DNA of 31,998 nucleotides. Source: Candidatus Egerieousia excrementavium (GTDB taxonomy: Bacteria > Bacteroidota > Bacteroidia > Bacteroidales > UBA932). Numbering within the stretch: the stretch's first letter is position 1; each line of letters opens with the position of its first letter. The notes under the pieces were generated by a model. It worked only from the letters and a program-made list of their open reading frames with translations, was not told the origin of the DNA and searched no databases. Both the position numbers and the translations under genes were made by a program. Where the stretch lies: contig JADINB010000143.1 in assembly GCA_017694275.1 (NCBI GenBank), forward strand, positions 1-31,998, in the 5' to 3' direction. This document shows positions 15,824-23,676 of the stretch, one piece after another.

Positions 15824-16816
15824 TTACTTTTTTTCGATATTGTACTTACTGATATCCATACCGAAAGAGAGTTTCAGCCTCTCGATAAGCATATCTATTT
15901 CGGTTAATGATTTTTTACCAAAGTTCCTGAACTTCATAAGTTCTGAACGCTGGTGCGATACGAGGTCCGCAAATGTTTCGATATCTGCTGCCTTCAGACA
16001 GTTCAACGCTCTTACAGAGAGATCCATGTCTGAAAGTTTTGTAAGCAGAAGATGACGCATGCGCAGTGACTCCTCATCGAGTTCGTTGCTTACAACCTCA
16101 TTGGTTGTCTCAAGGCTTATCTTCTCGTCTGAGAAGAGCATGAAATGGTAGATAAGAATCTTTGCCGCCTCCTTGAGAGCCTCCTTGGGATGAATCGAAC
16201 CGTCTGTGGTAATCTCTATATCCAACTTTTCGTAGTCTGTCTTCTGTTCTACACGCCAGTTGTCGACAGAATATTTCACGTTCTTTATAGGAGTAAATAT
16301 CGAGTCTATTGCAATGGTCCCGAAAGGAGCGCCTTCTATCTTGTTTTCCTCTGCAGGGACATAACCTCTGCCCTTGCCGATTCTCATGTCTACAGACAAT
16401 TTTACAGAGGGCTCCATCGAGCAGATGTGAAGCTCGGGATTGAGCACCTTGAAAGATGAAAGGCTCTTTGAAATATCCTCAGCAGTAAACTCCTGCTTAC
16501 CGCTTACGTTTACCGTAATCACCTCGCTGTCTTCGCTCTCGATCATTCTCTTGAAGCGAACTTTCTTTAAGTTCAGAACAATATCTACAACGCTTTCTAT
16601 AACGCCGGGGATTGTTGCAAATTCGTGGTCTACTCCTTGAATTCTTATAGAGGTTATTGCAAACCCCTCAAGTGATGAGAGCAGGATTCTTCTCAGAGCA
16701 TTGCCGATGGTAGTACCGTATCCGGGCTCCAGAGGCCTGAATTCGAACTTTCCAAAGGTGTCTGTCGAATCGAGCATCACCACCTTGTCCGGTTTTTGAA
16801 ATGCTAATATTGCCAT
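15824..16816 (-). CDS. rpoA: DNA-directed RNA polymerase subunit alpha
   Basis: 330 residues, standard length. The N-terminal dimerisation domain shows LEPGYGTTIGNALRRILLSS. A linker follows, and then the C-terminal domain (SVRALNCLKAADIETFADLV ... RNFGKKSLTEI) that contacts DNA and activators. It lies between rpsD and rplQ, in the order conserved across bacteria, and starts eight bases after rpsD. No Shine-Dalgarno-like site is seen before its ATG. Confidence 0.98.
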   Translation of the reverse strand: MAILAFQKPDKVVMLDSTDTFGKFEFRPLEPGYGTTIGNALRRILLSSLEGFAITSIRIQGVDHEFATIPGVIESVVDIVLNLKKVRFKRMIESEDSEVITVNVSGKQEFTAEDISKSLSSFKVLNPELHICSMEPSVKLSVDMRIGKGRGYVPAEENKIEGAPFGTIAIDSIFTPIKNVKYSVDNWRVEQKTDYEKLDIEITTDGSIHPKEALKEAAKILIYHFMLFSDEKISLETTNEVVSNELDEESLRMRHLLLTKLSDMDLSVRALNCLKAADIETFADLVSHQRSELMKFRNFGKKSLTEIDMLIERLKLSFGMDISKYNIEKK

Positions 16817-16824
16817 CTTGTCTA

Positions 16825-17430
16825 CTATTTAGAGTATAACTCTACGATTAACTGTTCATTGATAGTCTCGGGGATCTCGGTCCTTTCAGGCAGGTTGAGG
16901 AATTTTCCCGATAATGTATTGGAGTCCCACTCCAACCATGAATACTTGTTTGCCCTTGCAGCCAAAGAATCCTGAACAACCTCAAGGCTCTTTGATCTCT
17001 CACGTACACCTACAATATCACCAGGTTTTACCAGTGTGGAAGGTATATTGTTGACACCTCCGTTCAAAACGATGTGGCGGTGTGAGACGAGCTGCCTTGC
17101 AGCTGCGCGTGTAGGAGCGATACCCATTCTGTAGACGATGTTGTCCAGACGTGACTCAAGAAGCATCAGAAGGTTCTCACCTGTCTTGCCCTTCATCTTT
17201 GCGGCTTTCTCGTAAAGGTTACGGAACTGTCTCTCCAACAAGCCATAGGTATATCTTACTTTCTGTTTCTCTTTCAGCTGAACGCCATACTCAGAAAGTT
17301 TTTTTCTCTTTCTTGCCAATCCATGCTGTCCCGGAGGAAAATTTTTACGTTCAAAACTCTTGTCCGGGCCAAATATAGGCTCACCAAATTTTCGGGCAAT
17401 TTTAGTAGAAGGCCCTGTATATCTTGCCAT
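16825..17430 (-). CDS. rpsD: 30S ribosomal protein S4
   Basis: 201 residues of uS4, a primary 16S rRNA-binding protein. It begins MARYTGPSTKIARKFGEP and has the S4 RNA-binding domain at about residues 90-155 (RLDNIVYRMGIAPTRAAARQLVSHRHI). The N-terminal zinc-binding cysteines present in some bacterial S4 proteins are absent. In some bacteria S4 is the translational repressor of this gene cluster; the 34-base gap upstream shows no evident structure for that. Confidence 0.98.
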   Translation of the reverse strand: MARYTGPSTKIARKFGEPIFGPDKSFERKNFPPGQHGLARKRKKLSEYGVQLKEKQKVRYTYGLLERQFRNLYEKAAKMKGKTGENLLMLLESRLDNIVYRMGIAPTRAAARQLVSHRHIVLNGGVNNIPSTLVKPGDIVGVRERSKSLEVVQDSLAARANKYSWLEWDSNTLSGKFLNLPERTEIPETINEQLIVELYSK

Positions 17431-17464
17431 ATTAAACCAATTTTAAATTATCCAGTAAGTAAAG

Positions 17465-17857
17465 TTATACTCTGCGGCGACCTTTTGGTCTGCAACCGTT
17501 ATGAGGAAGCGGGGTAACGTCTACAATTTCCGTTATCTCGATTCCGGAACCGTGAATTGTACGGATAGCGGACTCACGCCCTGCACCCGGACCCTTCACA
17601 TAAGCCTTGACCTTGCGCAAGCCCAGATCGTAAGCCACCTTTGCACAATCTGCAGCCGCAACCTGAGCGGCATACGGAGTGTTTTTCTTAGAACCTCTGA
17701 ACCCCATTTTTCCGGCAGAAGACCAACTTATAACCTGGCCCTCCGCATTTGTCAGAGTCACAATCACATTATTGAAAGTCGACGAAATATGGGCCTGGCC
17801 ATACGCCTCGACTTTAACAACTCTCTTCTTATTTGATGATCCTGTTTTCTTTGCCAT
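17465..17857 (-). CDS. rpsK: 30S ribosomal protein S11
   Basis: 130 residues of uS11, with the conserved IISWSSAGKMGFRGSKKNTP-like core (here VISWSSAGKMGFRGS) and the C-terminal DVTPLPHNGCRPKGRRRV. It forms part of the 30S platform. It lies between rpsM and rpsD, with 12 bases to rpsM. Confidence 0.98.
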   Translation of the reverse strand: MAKKTGSSNKKRVVKVEAYGQAHISSTFNNVIVTLTNAEGQVISWSSAGKMGFRGSKKNTPYAAQVAAADCAKVAYDLGLRKVKAYVKGPGAGRESAIRTIHGSGIEITEIVDVTPLPHNGCRPKGRRRV

Positions 17858-17869
17858 AATCTTTAGGTT

Positions 17870-18247
17870 CTATTTGGTTGCTTTCTTCTTGTTGGCTACG
17901 GTTTTCTTCTTGCCCTTACGGGTACGCGCATTATTTTTCGTGCTCTGGCCTCTTACGGGAAGTCCGAGACGATGGCGGATTCCCCTATAGCATCCGATAT
18001 CCATCAATCGCTTAATGTTCAATTGAATAGCAGAACGAAGCTCGCCCTCTATTTTATACTCTTCTGCAATGGTTGCCCTTATTGCAGCGATTTGGTCATC
18101 TGTCCAATCTTGCACCTTGATATTAACGTCTATACCGTTTTTTGTAAGGATTTTTTTGGCAGAACTGCGACCAATTCCAAAGATATAGGTCAAACCTATC
18201 TCTCCACGTTTGTTTTTTGGTAAATCAACTCCGGCTATACGTGCCAT
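17870..18247 (-). CDS. rpsM: 30S ribosomal protein S13
   Basis: 125 residues of uS13, from the 30S head. It begins MARIAGVDLPKNKRGEIGLT, contains the YIFGIGRSSAKKIL helix-hairpin-helix region and GCYRGIRHRLGLPVRGQ, and ends in a basic tail (KGKKKTVANKKKATK) that reaches toward the P-site tRNAs. It lies downstream of rpmJ with a 36-base AT-rich gap. Confidence 0.98.
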   Translation of the reverse strand: MARIAGVDLPKNKRGEIGLTYIFGIGRSSAKKILTKNGIDVNIKVQDWTDDQIAAIRATIAEEYKIEGELRSAIQLNIKRLMDIGCYRGIRHRLGLPVRGQSTKNNARTRKGKKKTVANKKKATK

Positions 18248-18283
18248 AATTATCTGTTCTTTTTATTTGTTTACAAAAAAATG

Positions 18284-18400
18284 TTATCCCTGACGCATTT
18301 TGAATTTAGGATTCTTCTTGCAAATTACATAAACGCGACCTTTGCGCTTTACAATCTTGCAATCTTCGCTGCGCTTTTTTATGGATGCTTTTACTCTCAT
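18284..18400 (-). CDS. rpmJ: 50S ribosomal protein L36
   Basis: A 38-residue protein read directly from the sequence: it opens MRVKASIKKRSEDCKIVKR and ends NPKFKMRQG, a clear bL36. The zinc-ribbon form has four ligands (CxxC, then C and H). Here only C14 and C27 remain, with Ser at 11 and Lys in place of the His, so this is a zinc-free or decaying form. It is located in the classic place between infA and rpsM. Confidence 0.96.
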   Translation of the reverse strand: MRVKASIKKRSEDCKIVKRKGRVYVICKKNPKFKMRQG

Positions 18401-18413
18401 TGTATTGTGGTTT

Positions 18414-18632
18414 TTATTTGTATCTGAAAGAAATCCTGCCTTTCGTCAAATCATAGGGAGACATCTCCACACGAACCTTGTCTCCGGGCAGAATGCGGAT
18501 ATAATGCAACCTCATCTTTCCCGAAATATGTGCGGTAAGTATGTGCCCGTTGTCGAGTTCAACTCTGAACATGGCATTGGACAATGCTTCAATGATTGTT
18601 CCGTCTTTTTCTATCGCAGGTTGTTTTGGCAT
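18414..18632 (-). CDS. infA: translation initiation factor IF-1
   Basis: 72 residues forming one OB-fold (S1-type) domain: KDGTIIEALSNAMFRVELDN and GKMRLHYIRILPGDKVRVEM are diagnostic. IF-1 binds the 30S A site during initiation. It has a good Shine-Dalgarno-like AGGAGA at 18639-18644, unlike most genes of this operon. It lies between map and rpmJ. Confidence 0.97.
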   Translation of the reverse strand: MPKQPAIEKDGTIIEALSNAMFRVELDNGHILTAHISGKMRLHYIRILPGDKVRVEMSPYDLTKGRISFRYK

Positions 18633-18661
18633 ATAAAATCTCCTGTAATTTAACGTAAGTT

Positions 18662-19429
18662 TTACTTATTGTTTTCAATATATTCAAATGTGGTCAAGAC
18701 CTGCGGGCCATCGTGCCTGATTGCGACCATATACTCAAAATGAGCTGAATTCCTGCCGTCTATAGTTCTGACAGACCATTCGTTATCGTCGACATATACA
18801 TGGCGCGTGCCTGCATTTATCATTGGTTCTATACAGATGACCATTCCCTCGACCAGCTTTTTGCCCTGCCCCGGCCTGCCGTAGTTCGGGACCTCGGGGG
18901 ATTCGTGCAGTCTTGTCCCGATTCCGTGTCCTACCAGTTCCCTTACCACTGAAAAGCCTTCGGCCTCGCAAAAATCCTGAATCGTATGGCCGATATCGCC
19001 TATTCTGTTTCCGGCAACCGCCATCTGTGCACCCAGACGCAGAGATTTCTTTGTGACCTCCAGGAGCCTTGCATCTTCGGGACTCACCTCTCCTACGGGA
19101 AAAGTGTAGGCGGAATCTCCGTTATAGCCTTTGTAAACCGTACCGCAATCTACCGATACCAGATCTCCCTCCTTCAACACATAATCCGACGGAAAACCGT
19201 GGACTACCGTATCATTCACCGATATACACAGTGTATAGGGAAATCCCTCATAGTTTAAAAAGCCGGGGACAGCTCCGTTGTCTCTAATGTAGGTTTCAGC
19301 CAAATCGTTGAGTTGCCTTGTAGTAACTCCGGGTTTGACAGCCTTGCCCACTTCGGCCAGGGTCTTTGAAACCAGAATCGCATTCTCCCTTAGAATCTCT
19401 ATCTCTTCGTCGGTCTTTAACCTTATCAT
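18662..19429 (-). CDS. map: methionine aminopeptidase, type I
   Basis: A 255-residue metalloenzyme that removes N-terminal methionine from new proteins. All five metal ligands are visible: D94 (VSVDCGT), D105 (NGDSAYT), H168 (GHGIG), E201 (CIEPM) and E232 (HFEYMVA), plus the catalytic H77 (VVHGF). There is no N-terminal zinc-finger extension, so it is the short type Ia form. Its position between secY and infA is common in Bacteroidota and Firmicutes. Confidence 0.97.
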   Translation of the reverse strand: MIRLKTDEEIEILRENAILVSKTLAEVGKAVKPGVTTRQLNDLAETYIRDNGAVPGFLNYEGFPYTLCISVNDTVVHGFPSDYVLKEGDLVSVDCGTVYKGYNGDSAYTFPVGEVSPEDARLLEVTKKSLRLGAQMAVAGNRIGDIGHTIQDFCEAEGFSVVRELVGHGIGTRLHESPEVPNYGRPGQGKKLVEGMVICIEPMINAGTRHVYVDDNEWSVRTIDGRNSAHFEYMVAIRHDGPQVLTTFEYIENNK

Positions 19430-19448
19430 TTCAATGAACTATCAAAAA

Positions 19449-20768
19449 TTACATTCCCGAGCGGCCTTTCAGGCGTCCTGTCTTCATGAGGCCGTCGTAG
19501 TGACGCATCAATAAATAGCTCTCAATCTGTTTAAGCGTATCGAGTACCACACCAACAAGAATCAACAGGCTTGTTCCGCCATAGAACTGCGCGAACTGGT
19601 TGTTTACGCCAAGTTTCATCGCAAATACCGGCAATATGGCCACTATGGCAAGAAATATTGAACCGGGAAGTGTAATACGCGACATTATCGAATCGAGATA
19701 TTCGGCTGTCTTCTTTCCGGGCTTTATACCGGGAATAAAACCGCCGTTTTTCTTCATGTCCTCTGCCATCATGGTAGGATTTACAGTTACCGCGGTGTAG
19801 AAGTAAGTGAAAATCACAACCAGGAACGCAAATATGAAATTATACCAGAAGCCAGTGTAGTTACCTAACGTAGCGGCTAATCCACGGGTAGCGTCAAAGC
19901 TTGCAAATATAAGAGGGAACAACATCAGCGCCTGCGCGAAAATTATAGGCATAACTCCTGCCGCATTAATTTTCAATGGAATGTACTGACGTACTCCGCC
20001 ATATTGTTTGTTTCCTACAATTCTCTTGGCATACTGTACGGGAATCTTTCTGACACCCTGTACAAGCGCAATGGTAGCCACAAAGACAAAGAACAGGAGA
20101 ACCAGCTCTACAATCAGCATCAGAAGACCGCCGGTAGTCTGATTCAATCTTGTTCCAATCTCAGCTGCAAACGAGTAAGGCAACCTTGCTATGATACCGA
20201 CCATAATGATAAGCGAGATTCCATTTCCAATGCCGCGGTCTGTGATACGCTCGCCCAGCCACATTATGAACATGGTACCGCCGATAAGAACTATAGTGGC
20301 AAATAGATTGAAAGAAAATCCTTTTATTAAAAACGCTTCTGCGGGCAACTGTGAGTGGAGGTTCGTCAGATATGCCGGACCCTGCAATGCCAGAATCACA
20401 ATTGTCAGATAACGGGTCATCTGATTCATTTTCCTTCTACCGCTCTCGCCCTCGCGCTGCAGTTTCTGGAAATATGGAATCATCATTCCCAAAAGTTGAA
20501 TCACAATCGATGCCGAGATATAGGGCATTACACCCAGGGCAAAGATTGAGGCGTTTCCGAAAGCACCGCCGGAGAACATGTTCAAAAGGCCCATAAGGCC
20601 CTCCGATGTCTGTGCTTCCAGAGCCGCTAGCTGCGTAGGGTCTATTCCCGGTACAACCACAAAACAACCCAGCCTGTATACTATCAGCAAAAGGATAGTA
20701 TAGACGATTCTCTTGCGCAGCTCTTCAATTTTGAAGATATTCTTTATTGTTTCAATAAATTTTTTCAT
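19449..20768 (-). CDS. secY: preprotein translocase subunit SecY
   Basis: A 439-residue channel subunit of the Sec translocon with ten predicted membrane helices. Family stretches include LGVMPYISASIVIQLL (helix 2 region), GNGISLIIMVGII and VNPTMMAEDMKKNGGFIPGI. The ATG at 20768 is preceded by AAGGAGA, overlapping the rplO stop region, so translation is probably coupled. It sits at the end of the spc-type gene order after rplO. Confidence 0.98.
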   Translation of the reverse strand: MKKFIETIKNIFKIEELRKRIVYTILLLIVYRLGCFVVVPGIDPTQLAALEAQTSEGLMGLLNMFSGGAFGNASIFALGVMPYISASIVIQLLGMMIPYFQKLQREGESGRRKMNQMTRYLTIVILALQGPAYLTNLHSQLPAEAFLIKGFSFNLFATIVLIGGTMFIMWLGERITDRGIGNGISLIIMVGIIARLPYSFAAEIGTRLNQTTGGLLMLIVELVLLFFVFVATIALVQGVRKIPVQYAKRIVGNKQYGGVRQYIPLKINAAGVMPIIFAQALMLFPLIFASFDATRGLAATLGNYTGFWYNFIFAFLVVIFTYFYTAVTVNPTMMAEDMKKNGGFIPGIKPGKKTAEYLDSIMSRITLPGSIFLAIVAILPVFAMKLGVNNQFAQFYGGTSLLILVGVVLDTLKQIESYLLMRHYDGLMKTGRLKGRSGM

Positions 20769-20776
20769 CGGTCTCC

Positions 20777-21223
20777 TTAGATTACAGATACGGTACCCTG
20801 TGCAGCCTCAATCTTGGCAACTGCAGATTTTGAGAAAGCGTTAGCAGTAACATTAAGTTTTGCCGTAAGTTCGCCGTTGCCCAATATCTTCACCAAATCC
20901 TTCTTGGATACGAGACCGTTTTCGATTAAAGTATCTATGTTTATGTCTGTCAGACCTTTCTTCTCACTCAATGCCTGAAGGACAGAGAGGTTTATTGCCT
21001 TGTACTCTATTCTGCCAGGATTGTTGAAACCATATTTGGGCAACCTTCTCTGGATAGGCATCTGACCACCCTCGAAACCCAACTTTCTGGAATAGCCTGA
21101 ACGCGATTTGGCACCGTTCATACCACGTGTAGACGTTCCACCGTGACCGGAACCCTCTCCGCGTCCGACTCTTTTTCTCTTCTTTGTTGAACCTTCTGCT
21201 GGTTTTAATGTATGTAATTTCAT
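20777..21223 (-). CDS. rplO: 50S ribosomal protein L15
   Basis: 148 residues of uL15. It starts MKLHTLKPAEGSTKKRKRVG and contains GRGEGSGHGGTSTRG and GFEGGQMPIQRRLPKYGF. The ATG at 21223 was preferred over an in-frame TTG nine bases upstream because it matches the family start. It lies between rpmD and secY. Confidence 0.97.
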   Translation of the reverse strand: MKLHTLKPAEGSTKKRKRVGRGEGSGHGGTSTRGMNGAKSRSGYSRKLGFEGGQMPIQRRLPKYGFNNPGRIEYKAINLSVLQALSEKKGLTDINIDTLIENGLVSKKDLVKILGNGELTAKLNVTANAFSKSAVAKIEAAQGTVSVI

Positions 21224-21238
21224 TGCTTCCAAGTGTTA

Positions 21239-21421
21239 CTAATTGATTTCCTCTACTTTTACAAGATGTAAAACTTTTTCGGTCATACCTTTTACAACAG
21301 GGTTGTACTCACGTTCTACACTATGATTAATTCGGCGTAAACCCAGGCAGGCCAGACATGCTCTCTGGTTCTTTGTTGCACCGTTTTTACTTCTGATTTG
21401 TGTAATTCTAACTTTTGTCAT
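21239..21421 (-). CDS. rpmD: 50S ribosomal protein L30
   Basis: 60 residues of uL30, beginning MTKVRITQIRSKNGATKNQ and containing LACLGLRRINHSVERE. The ATG at 21421 was chosen because a full AAGGAGGT site stands seven bases upstream and the family begins here; a longer frame from 21442 would read through that site. The strong Shine-Dalgarno site is unusual within this operon. Confidence 0.96.
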   Translation of the reverse strand: MTKVRITQIRSKNGATKNQRACLACLGLRRINHSVEREYNPVVKGMTEKVLHLVKVEEIN

Positions 21422-21434
21422 CTGAAATACCTCC

Positions 21435-21959
21435 TTAACCATTAAAGACTCTGTTCATTTGAATTCCTCTCAAACCTGCAATGGTGTAAGCGTCTCTCAT
21501 CTCGGCAAGGGCTGCGATGGTAGCCTTTACCAGATTGTGAGGGTTGGAAGAACCTTTTGACTTGGCAAGCACGTCACTGACACCAACAGACTCGAAAACG
21601 GCACGCATGGCACCACCGGCCTTTACTCCGGTACCGGGAGCCGCAGGCTTCATAAATACTTTGGCTCCGCCGAACTTGGCCTCCTGCTCATGAGGAATGG
21701 TGGTTTTGCTGAGAGGAACTTTTACAAGATTCTTCTTTGCATCCTCAATTCCCTTTGAAATTGCAGTTGTAACCTCATTGGCCTTGCCAAGGCCGTATCC
21801 TACGACACCTTTCTCATCGCCTACGACAACTATGGCCGCAAAACTGAAGTGACGACCTCCCTTTGTCACCTTTGTAACCCTTCTCAAGGCTACAAGTCTG
21901 TCCTTTAACTCCAAATCGGTTGTTTTAACCTTCTTTACATTCATGTTTGCCATAGTCAT
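21435..21959 (-). CDS. rpsE: 30S ribosomal protein S5
   Basis: 174 residues of uS5, with an N-terminal double-stranded-RNA-binding-like domain (LKDRLVALRRVTKVTKGG) and the C-terminal KSKGSSNPHNLVKATIAAL. S5 contributes to decoding fidelity and mRNA helicase activity at the entry tunnel. The first ATG overlaps the rplR stop codon; the second Met, two codons later at 21953 (MANMNVKK), is an equally plausible start. Confidence 0.97.
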   Translation of the reverse strand: MTMANMNVKKVKTTDLELKDRLVALRRVTKVTKGGRHFSFAAIVVVGDEKGVVGYGLGKANEVTTAISKGIEDAKKNLVKVPLSKTTIPHEQEAKFGGAKVFMKPAAPGTGVKAGGAMRAVFESVGVSDVLAKSKGSSNPHNLVKATIAALAEMRDAYTIAGLRGIQMNRVFNG

Positions 21960-22321
21960 TAGAATTTAAGACCACCCTCGCGGGCAGCATCTGCTAAACT
22001 TTTAACTCTTCCGTGATAGAGGTAACCTCCTCTGTCGAATGCAACCTCCGAAATACCCTTAGCAAGGGCGCGCTCTGCGGCAAGCTTGCCTACAATTGCA
22101 GCCACTTCTATATTTGTTTTACCTTTAACCTGCTCTGCAACAGCCTTCTCCAATGAAGAGGCAGCAACCAGTGTAACGCCCTTCAAATCATCTATCAACT
22201 GAACGTAAATCTGCCTGTTGCTTCTGAAAACACTCATGCGAGGTCTCTGGGCAGTACCGCTTACAACCTTGCGGATACGGTAACGTATTCTCTGTCTTCT
22301 TTCTATTTTATTTATAGCCAT
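21959..22321 (-). CDS. rplR: 50S ribosomal protein L18
   Basis: 120 residues of uL18, a 5S rRNA-binding protein. The RRQRIRYRIRKVVSGTAQRPRM and SVFRSNRQIYVQLIDD blocks and the C-terminal FDRGGYLYHGRVKSLADAAR are diagnostic. It lies between rplF (nine-base gap) and rpsE (one-base overlap). Confidence 0.98.
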   Translation of the reverse strand: MAINKIERRQRIRYRIRKVVSGTAQRPRMSVFRSNRQIYVQLIDDLKGVTLVAASSLEKAVAEQVKGKTNIEVAAIVGKLAAERALAKGISEVAFDRGGYLYHGRVKSLADAAREGGLKF

Positions 22322-22330
22322 ATCTTCCTA

Positions 22331-22891
22331 TTATTTAGCGCCTGCCGACTTACCGGCCTTACGACGGAGTTGTTCACCAACAAACTTAATACCCTTGCCT
22401 TTATAAGGTTCAGGTTTACGCAGTGAGCGGATTTTAGCCGCAACCATGCCCAGCAACTGCTTGTCATGGCTCTTCAATACCAAAATGGGGTTAGCACCTT
22501 TCTTTACCGGCTCCGCCTCACCCTTTACCTCAGGAGGCAACATAAGGTGAATGTCATGCGAATATCCGAGGCTGAACTCCAGGATCTGGCCTTTTACTTC
22601 CACACGGTAACCGACACCGACAAGTTCCTGCTTGATTGTGTATCCCTTGGAAACACCCTCAACCATATTGTGAATCAGCGCGCGGTACAATCCGTGCAAT
22701 GAACGGTGGCGCGGTTGATCCGTAGGACGTGTAACGGTCACCACGCCTCCCTCTACGTTGACTTTTATATCTGAGTCTACCTTCTGACTCAACTCTCCGA
22801 GAGGGCCTTTAACCTTAACCACATTTCCGTTATCAACTGTAACGGTAACACCCTGCGGAAGGCTTACAGGTAATTTTCCTATTCTTGACAT
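22331..22891 (-). CDS. rplF: 50S ribosomal protein L6
   Basis: 186 residues of uL6 with two repeated domains. It begins MSRIGKLPVSLPQGVTV and has the C-terminal signature KPEPYKGKGIKF near residues 160-172. It binds 23S rRNA near the sarcin-ricin loop. There is a 30-base gap to rpsH and no Shine-Dalgarno-like site. Confidence 0.98.
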   Translation of the reverse strand: MSRIGKLPVSLPQGVTVTVDNGNVVKVKGPLGELSQKVDSDIKVNVEGGVVTVTRPTDQPRHRSLHGLYRALIHNMVEGVSKGYTIKQELVGVGYRVEVKGQILEFSLGYSHDIHLMLPPEVKGEAEPVKKGANPILVLKSHDKQLLGMVAAKIRSLRKPEPYKGKGIKFVGEQLRRKAGKSAGAK

Positions 22892-22921
22892 TTAAATAAA
22901 CTTTTAAGTTACTACTTACTA

Positions 22922-23317
22922 CTAATAAACATAGCACAAAACCTCGCCGCCTACATTGAGGGCCTTTGCCTCCTTGTCGGTAATGATACCTTTGGAAGTG
23001 GAGAGGATTGCGATTCCAAGACCGTTCAACACGCGAGGCATATCCTCAACGCTGCTGTACTGTCTCAGACCCGGCTTGCTTATGCGGATAAGCTTCTTGA
23101 TTGCGGCTTTCTTTGTCTCAGGATGATATTTGAGCGCAATCTTTATAATGTTGAAAGGTTTGCTTTCAACAAGCTTGTAACTGAGAATGTAGCCCTTCTC
23201 ATGCAATACGCGGGTCATCTCTAATTTCATTTTCGATGCAGGAATCTCTACGGTCTTGTGGCCGACTGCCGAAGCATTGCGGATTCTTGTCAAAAAGTCT
23301 GCTATTGGATCAGTCAT
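22922..23317 (-). CDS. rpsH: 30S ribosomal protein S8
   Basis: 131 residues of uS8. It begins MTDPIADFLTRIRNASAVGH, contains the C-terminal RNA-binding stretch LNGLGIAILSTSKGIITDKE, and ends VGGEVLCYVY. The ATG at 23317 is the family start; the frame is open another 21 codons upstream, but that part covers the hairpin-bearing gap after rpsN. In E. coli S8 represses translation of its own operon, which gives interest to the structured 76-base gap just before this gene. Confidence 0.97.
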   Translation of the reverse strand: MTDPIADFLTRIRNASAVGHKTVEIPASKMKLEMTRVLHEKGYILSYKLVESKPFNIIKIALKYHPETKKAAIKKLIRISKPGLRQYSSVEDMPRVLNGLGIAILSTSKGIITDKEAKALNVGGEVLCYVY

Positions 23318-23393
23318 TTCGATTTTGATTTTTTTTACAGATTCGACTGCTTGCGCAGCCCGATATCCAATTGTTAACAATTATAAATTTTTA
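23318..23393 (-). promoter_or_regulatory. structured spacer between rpsN and rpsH (candidate regulatory RNA)
   Basis: The largest gap inside the operon. On the mRNA strand a 14-base perfect palindrome, AATTGTTAACAATT (23369-23382), is followed by a 6-bp stem (GGCTGC/GCAGTC, 23345-23360) capped by a GCAA (GNRA) tetraloop, and then an A-rich run up to the rpsH ATG. A GNRA hairpin just before rpsH could be a protein-binding site; this is inference. Confidence 0.45.
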
Positions 23394-23663
23394 CTACCAG
23401 CTTGCCTTATGTACTCCGGGGATAAGGCCCTTGCTTGCCATCTCACGGAACTGAATACGGCTGATGCCGAATATGCGGATATATCCCTTGGGTCTGCCGG
23501 TTATTGAACAACGGTTGTGCAGTCTTACCGGACTTGAGTTCTTGGGAAGCTTTGCCAACCCGGCATAATCTCCTGCCTCTTTAAGTTGCCTGCGCTTCTC
23601 TGCATACTTGGCACATAACTTTGCACGTTTTACCTCACGTGCCTTCATTGATTCTTTTGCCAT
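23394..23663 (-). CDS. rpsN: 30S ribosomal protein S14 (zinc-independent long form)
   Basis: 89 residues of uS14. It begins MAKESMKAREVKRAKLCAKY and carries NRCSITGRPKGYIRIFGISR and the C-terminal GLIPGVHKASW. The length and the lack of paired CxxC motifs identify the zinc-free form. It lies 13 bases after rplE. Confidence 0.97.
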   Translation of the reverse strand: MAKESMKAREVKRAKLCAKYAEKRRQLKEAGDYAGLAKLPKNSSPVRLHNRCSITGRPKGYIRIFGISRIQFREMASKGLIPGVHKASW

Positions 23664-23676
23664 ATCTACTCTTTAA

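Noticed and set aside
23318..23380. Extended N-terminus for S8
   Set aside because: The S8 family starts at MTDPIADF; the upstream part covers the hairpin-bearing spacer and has no start context.
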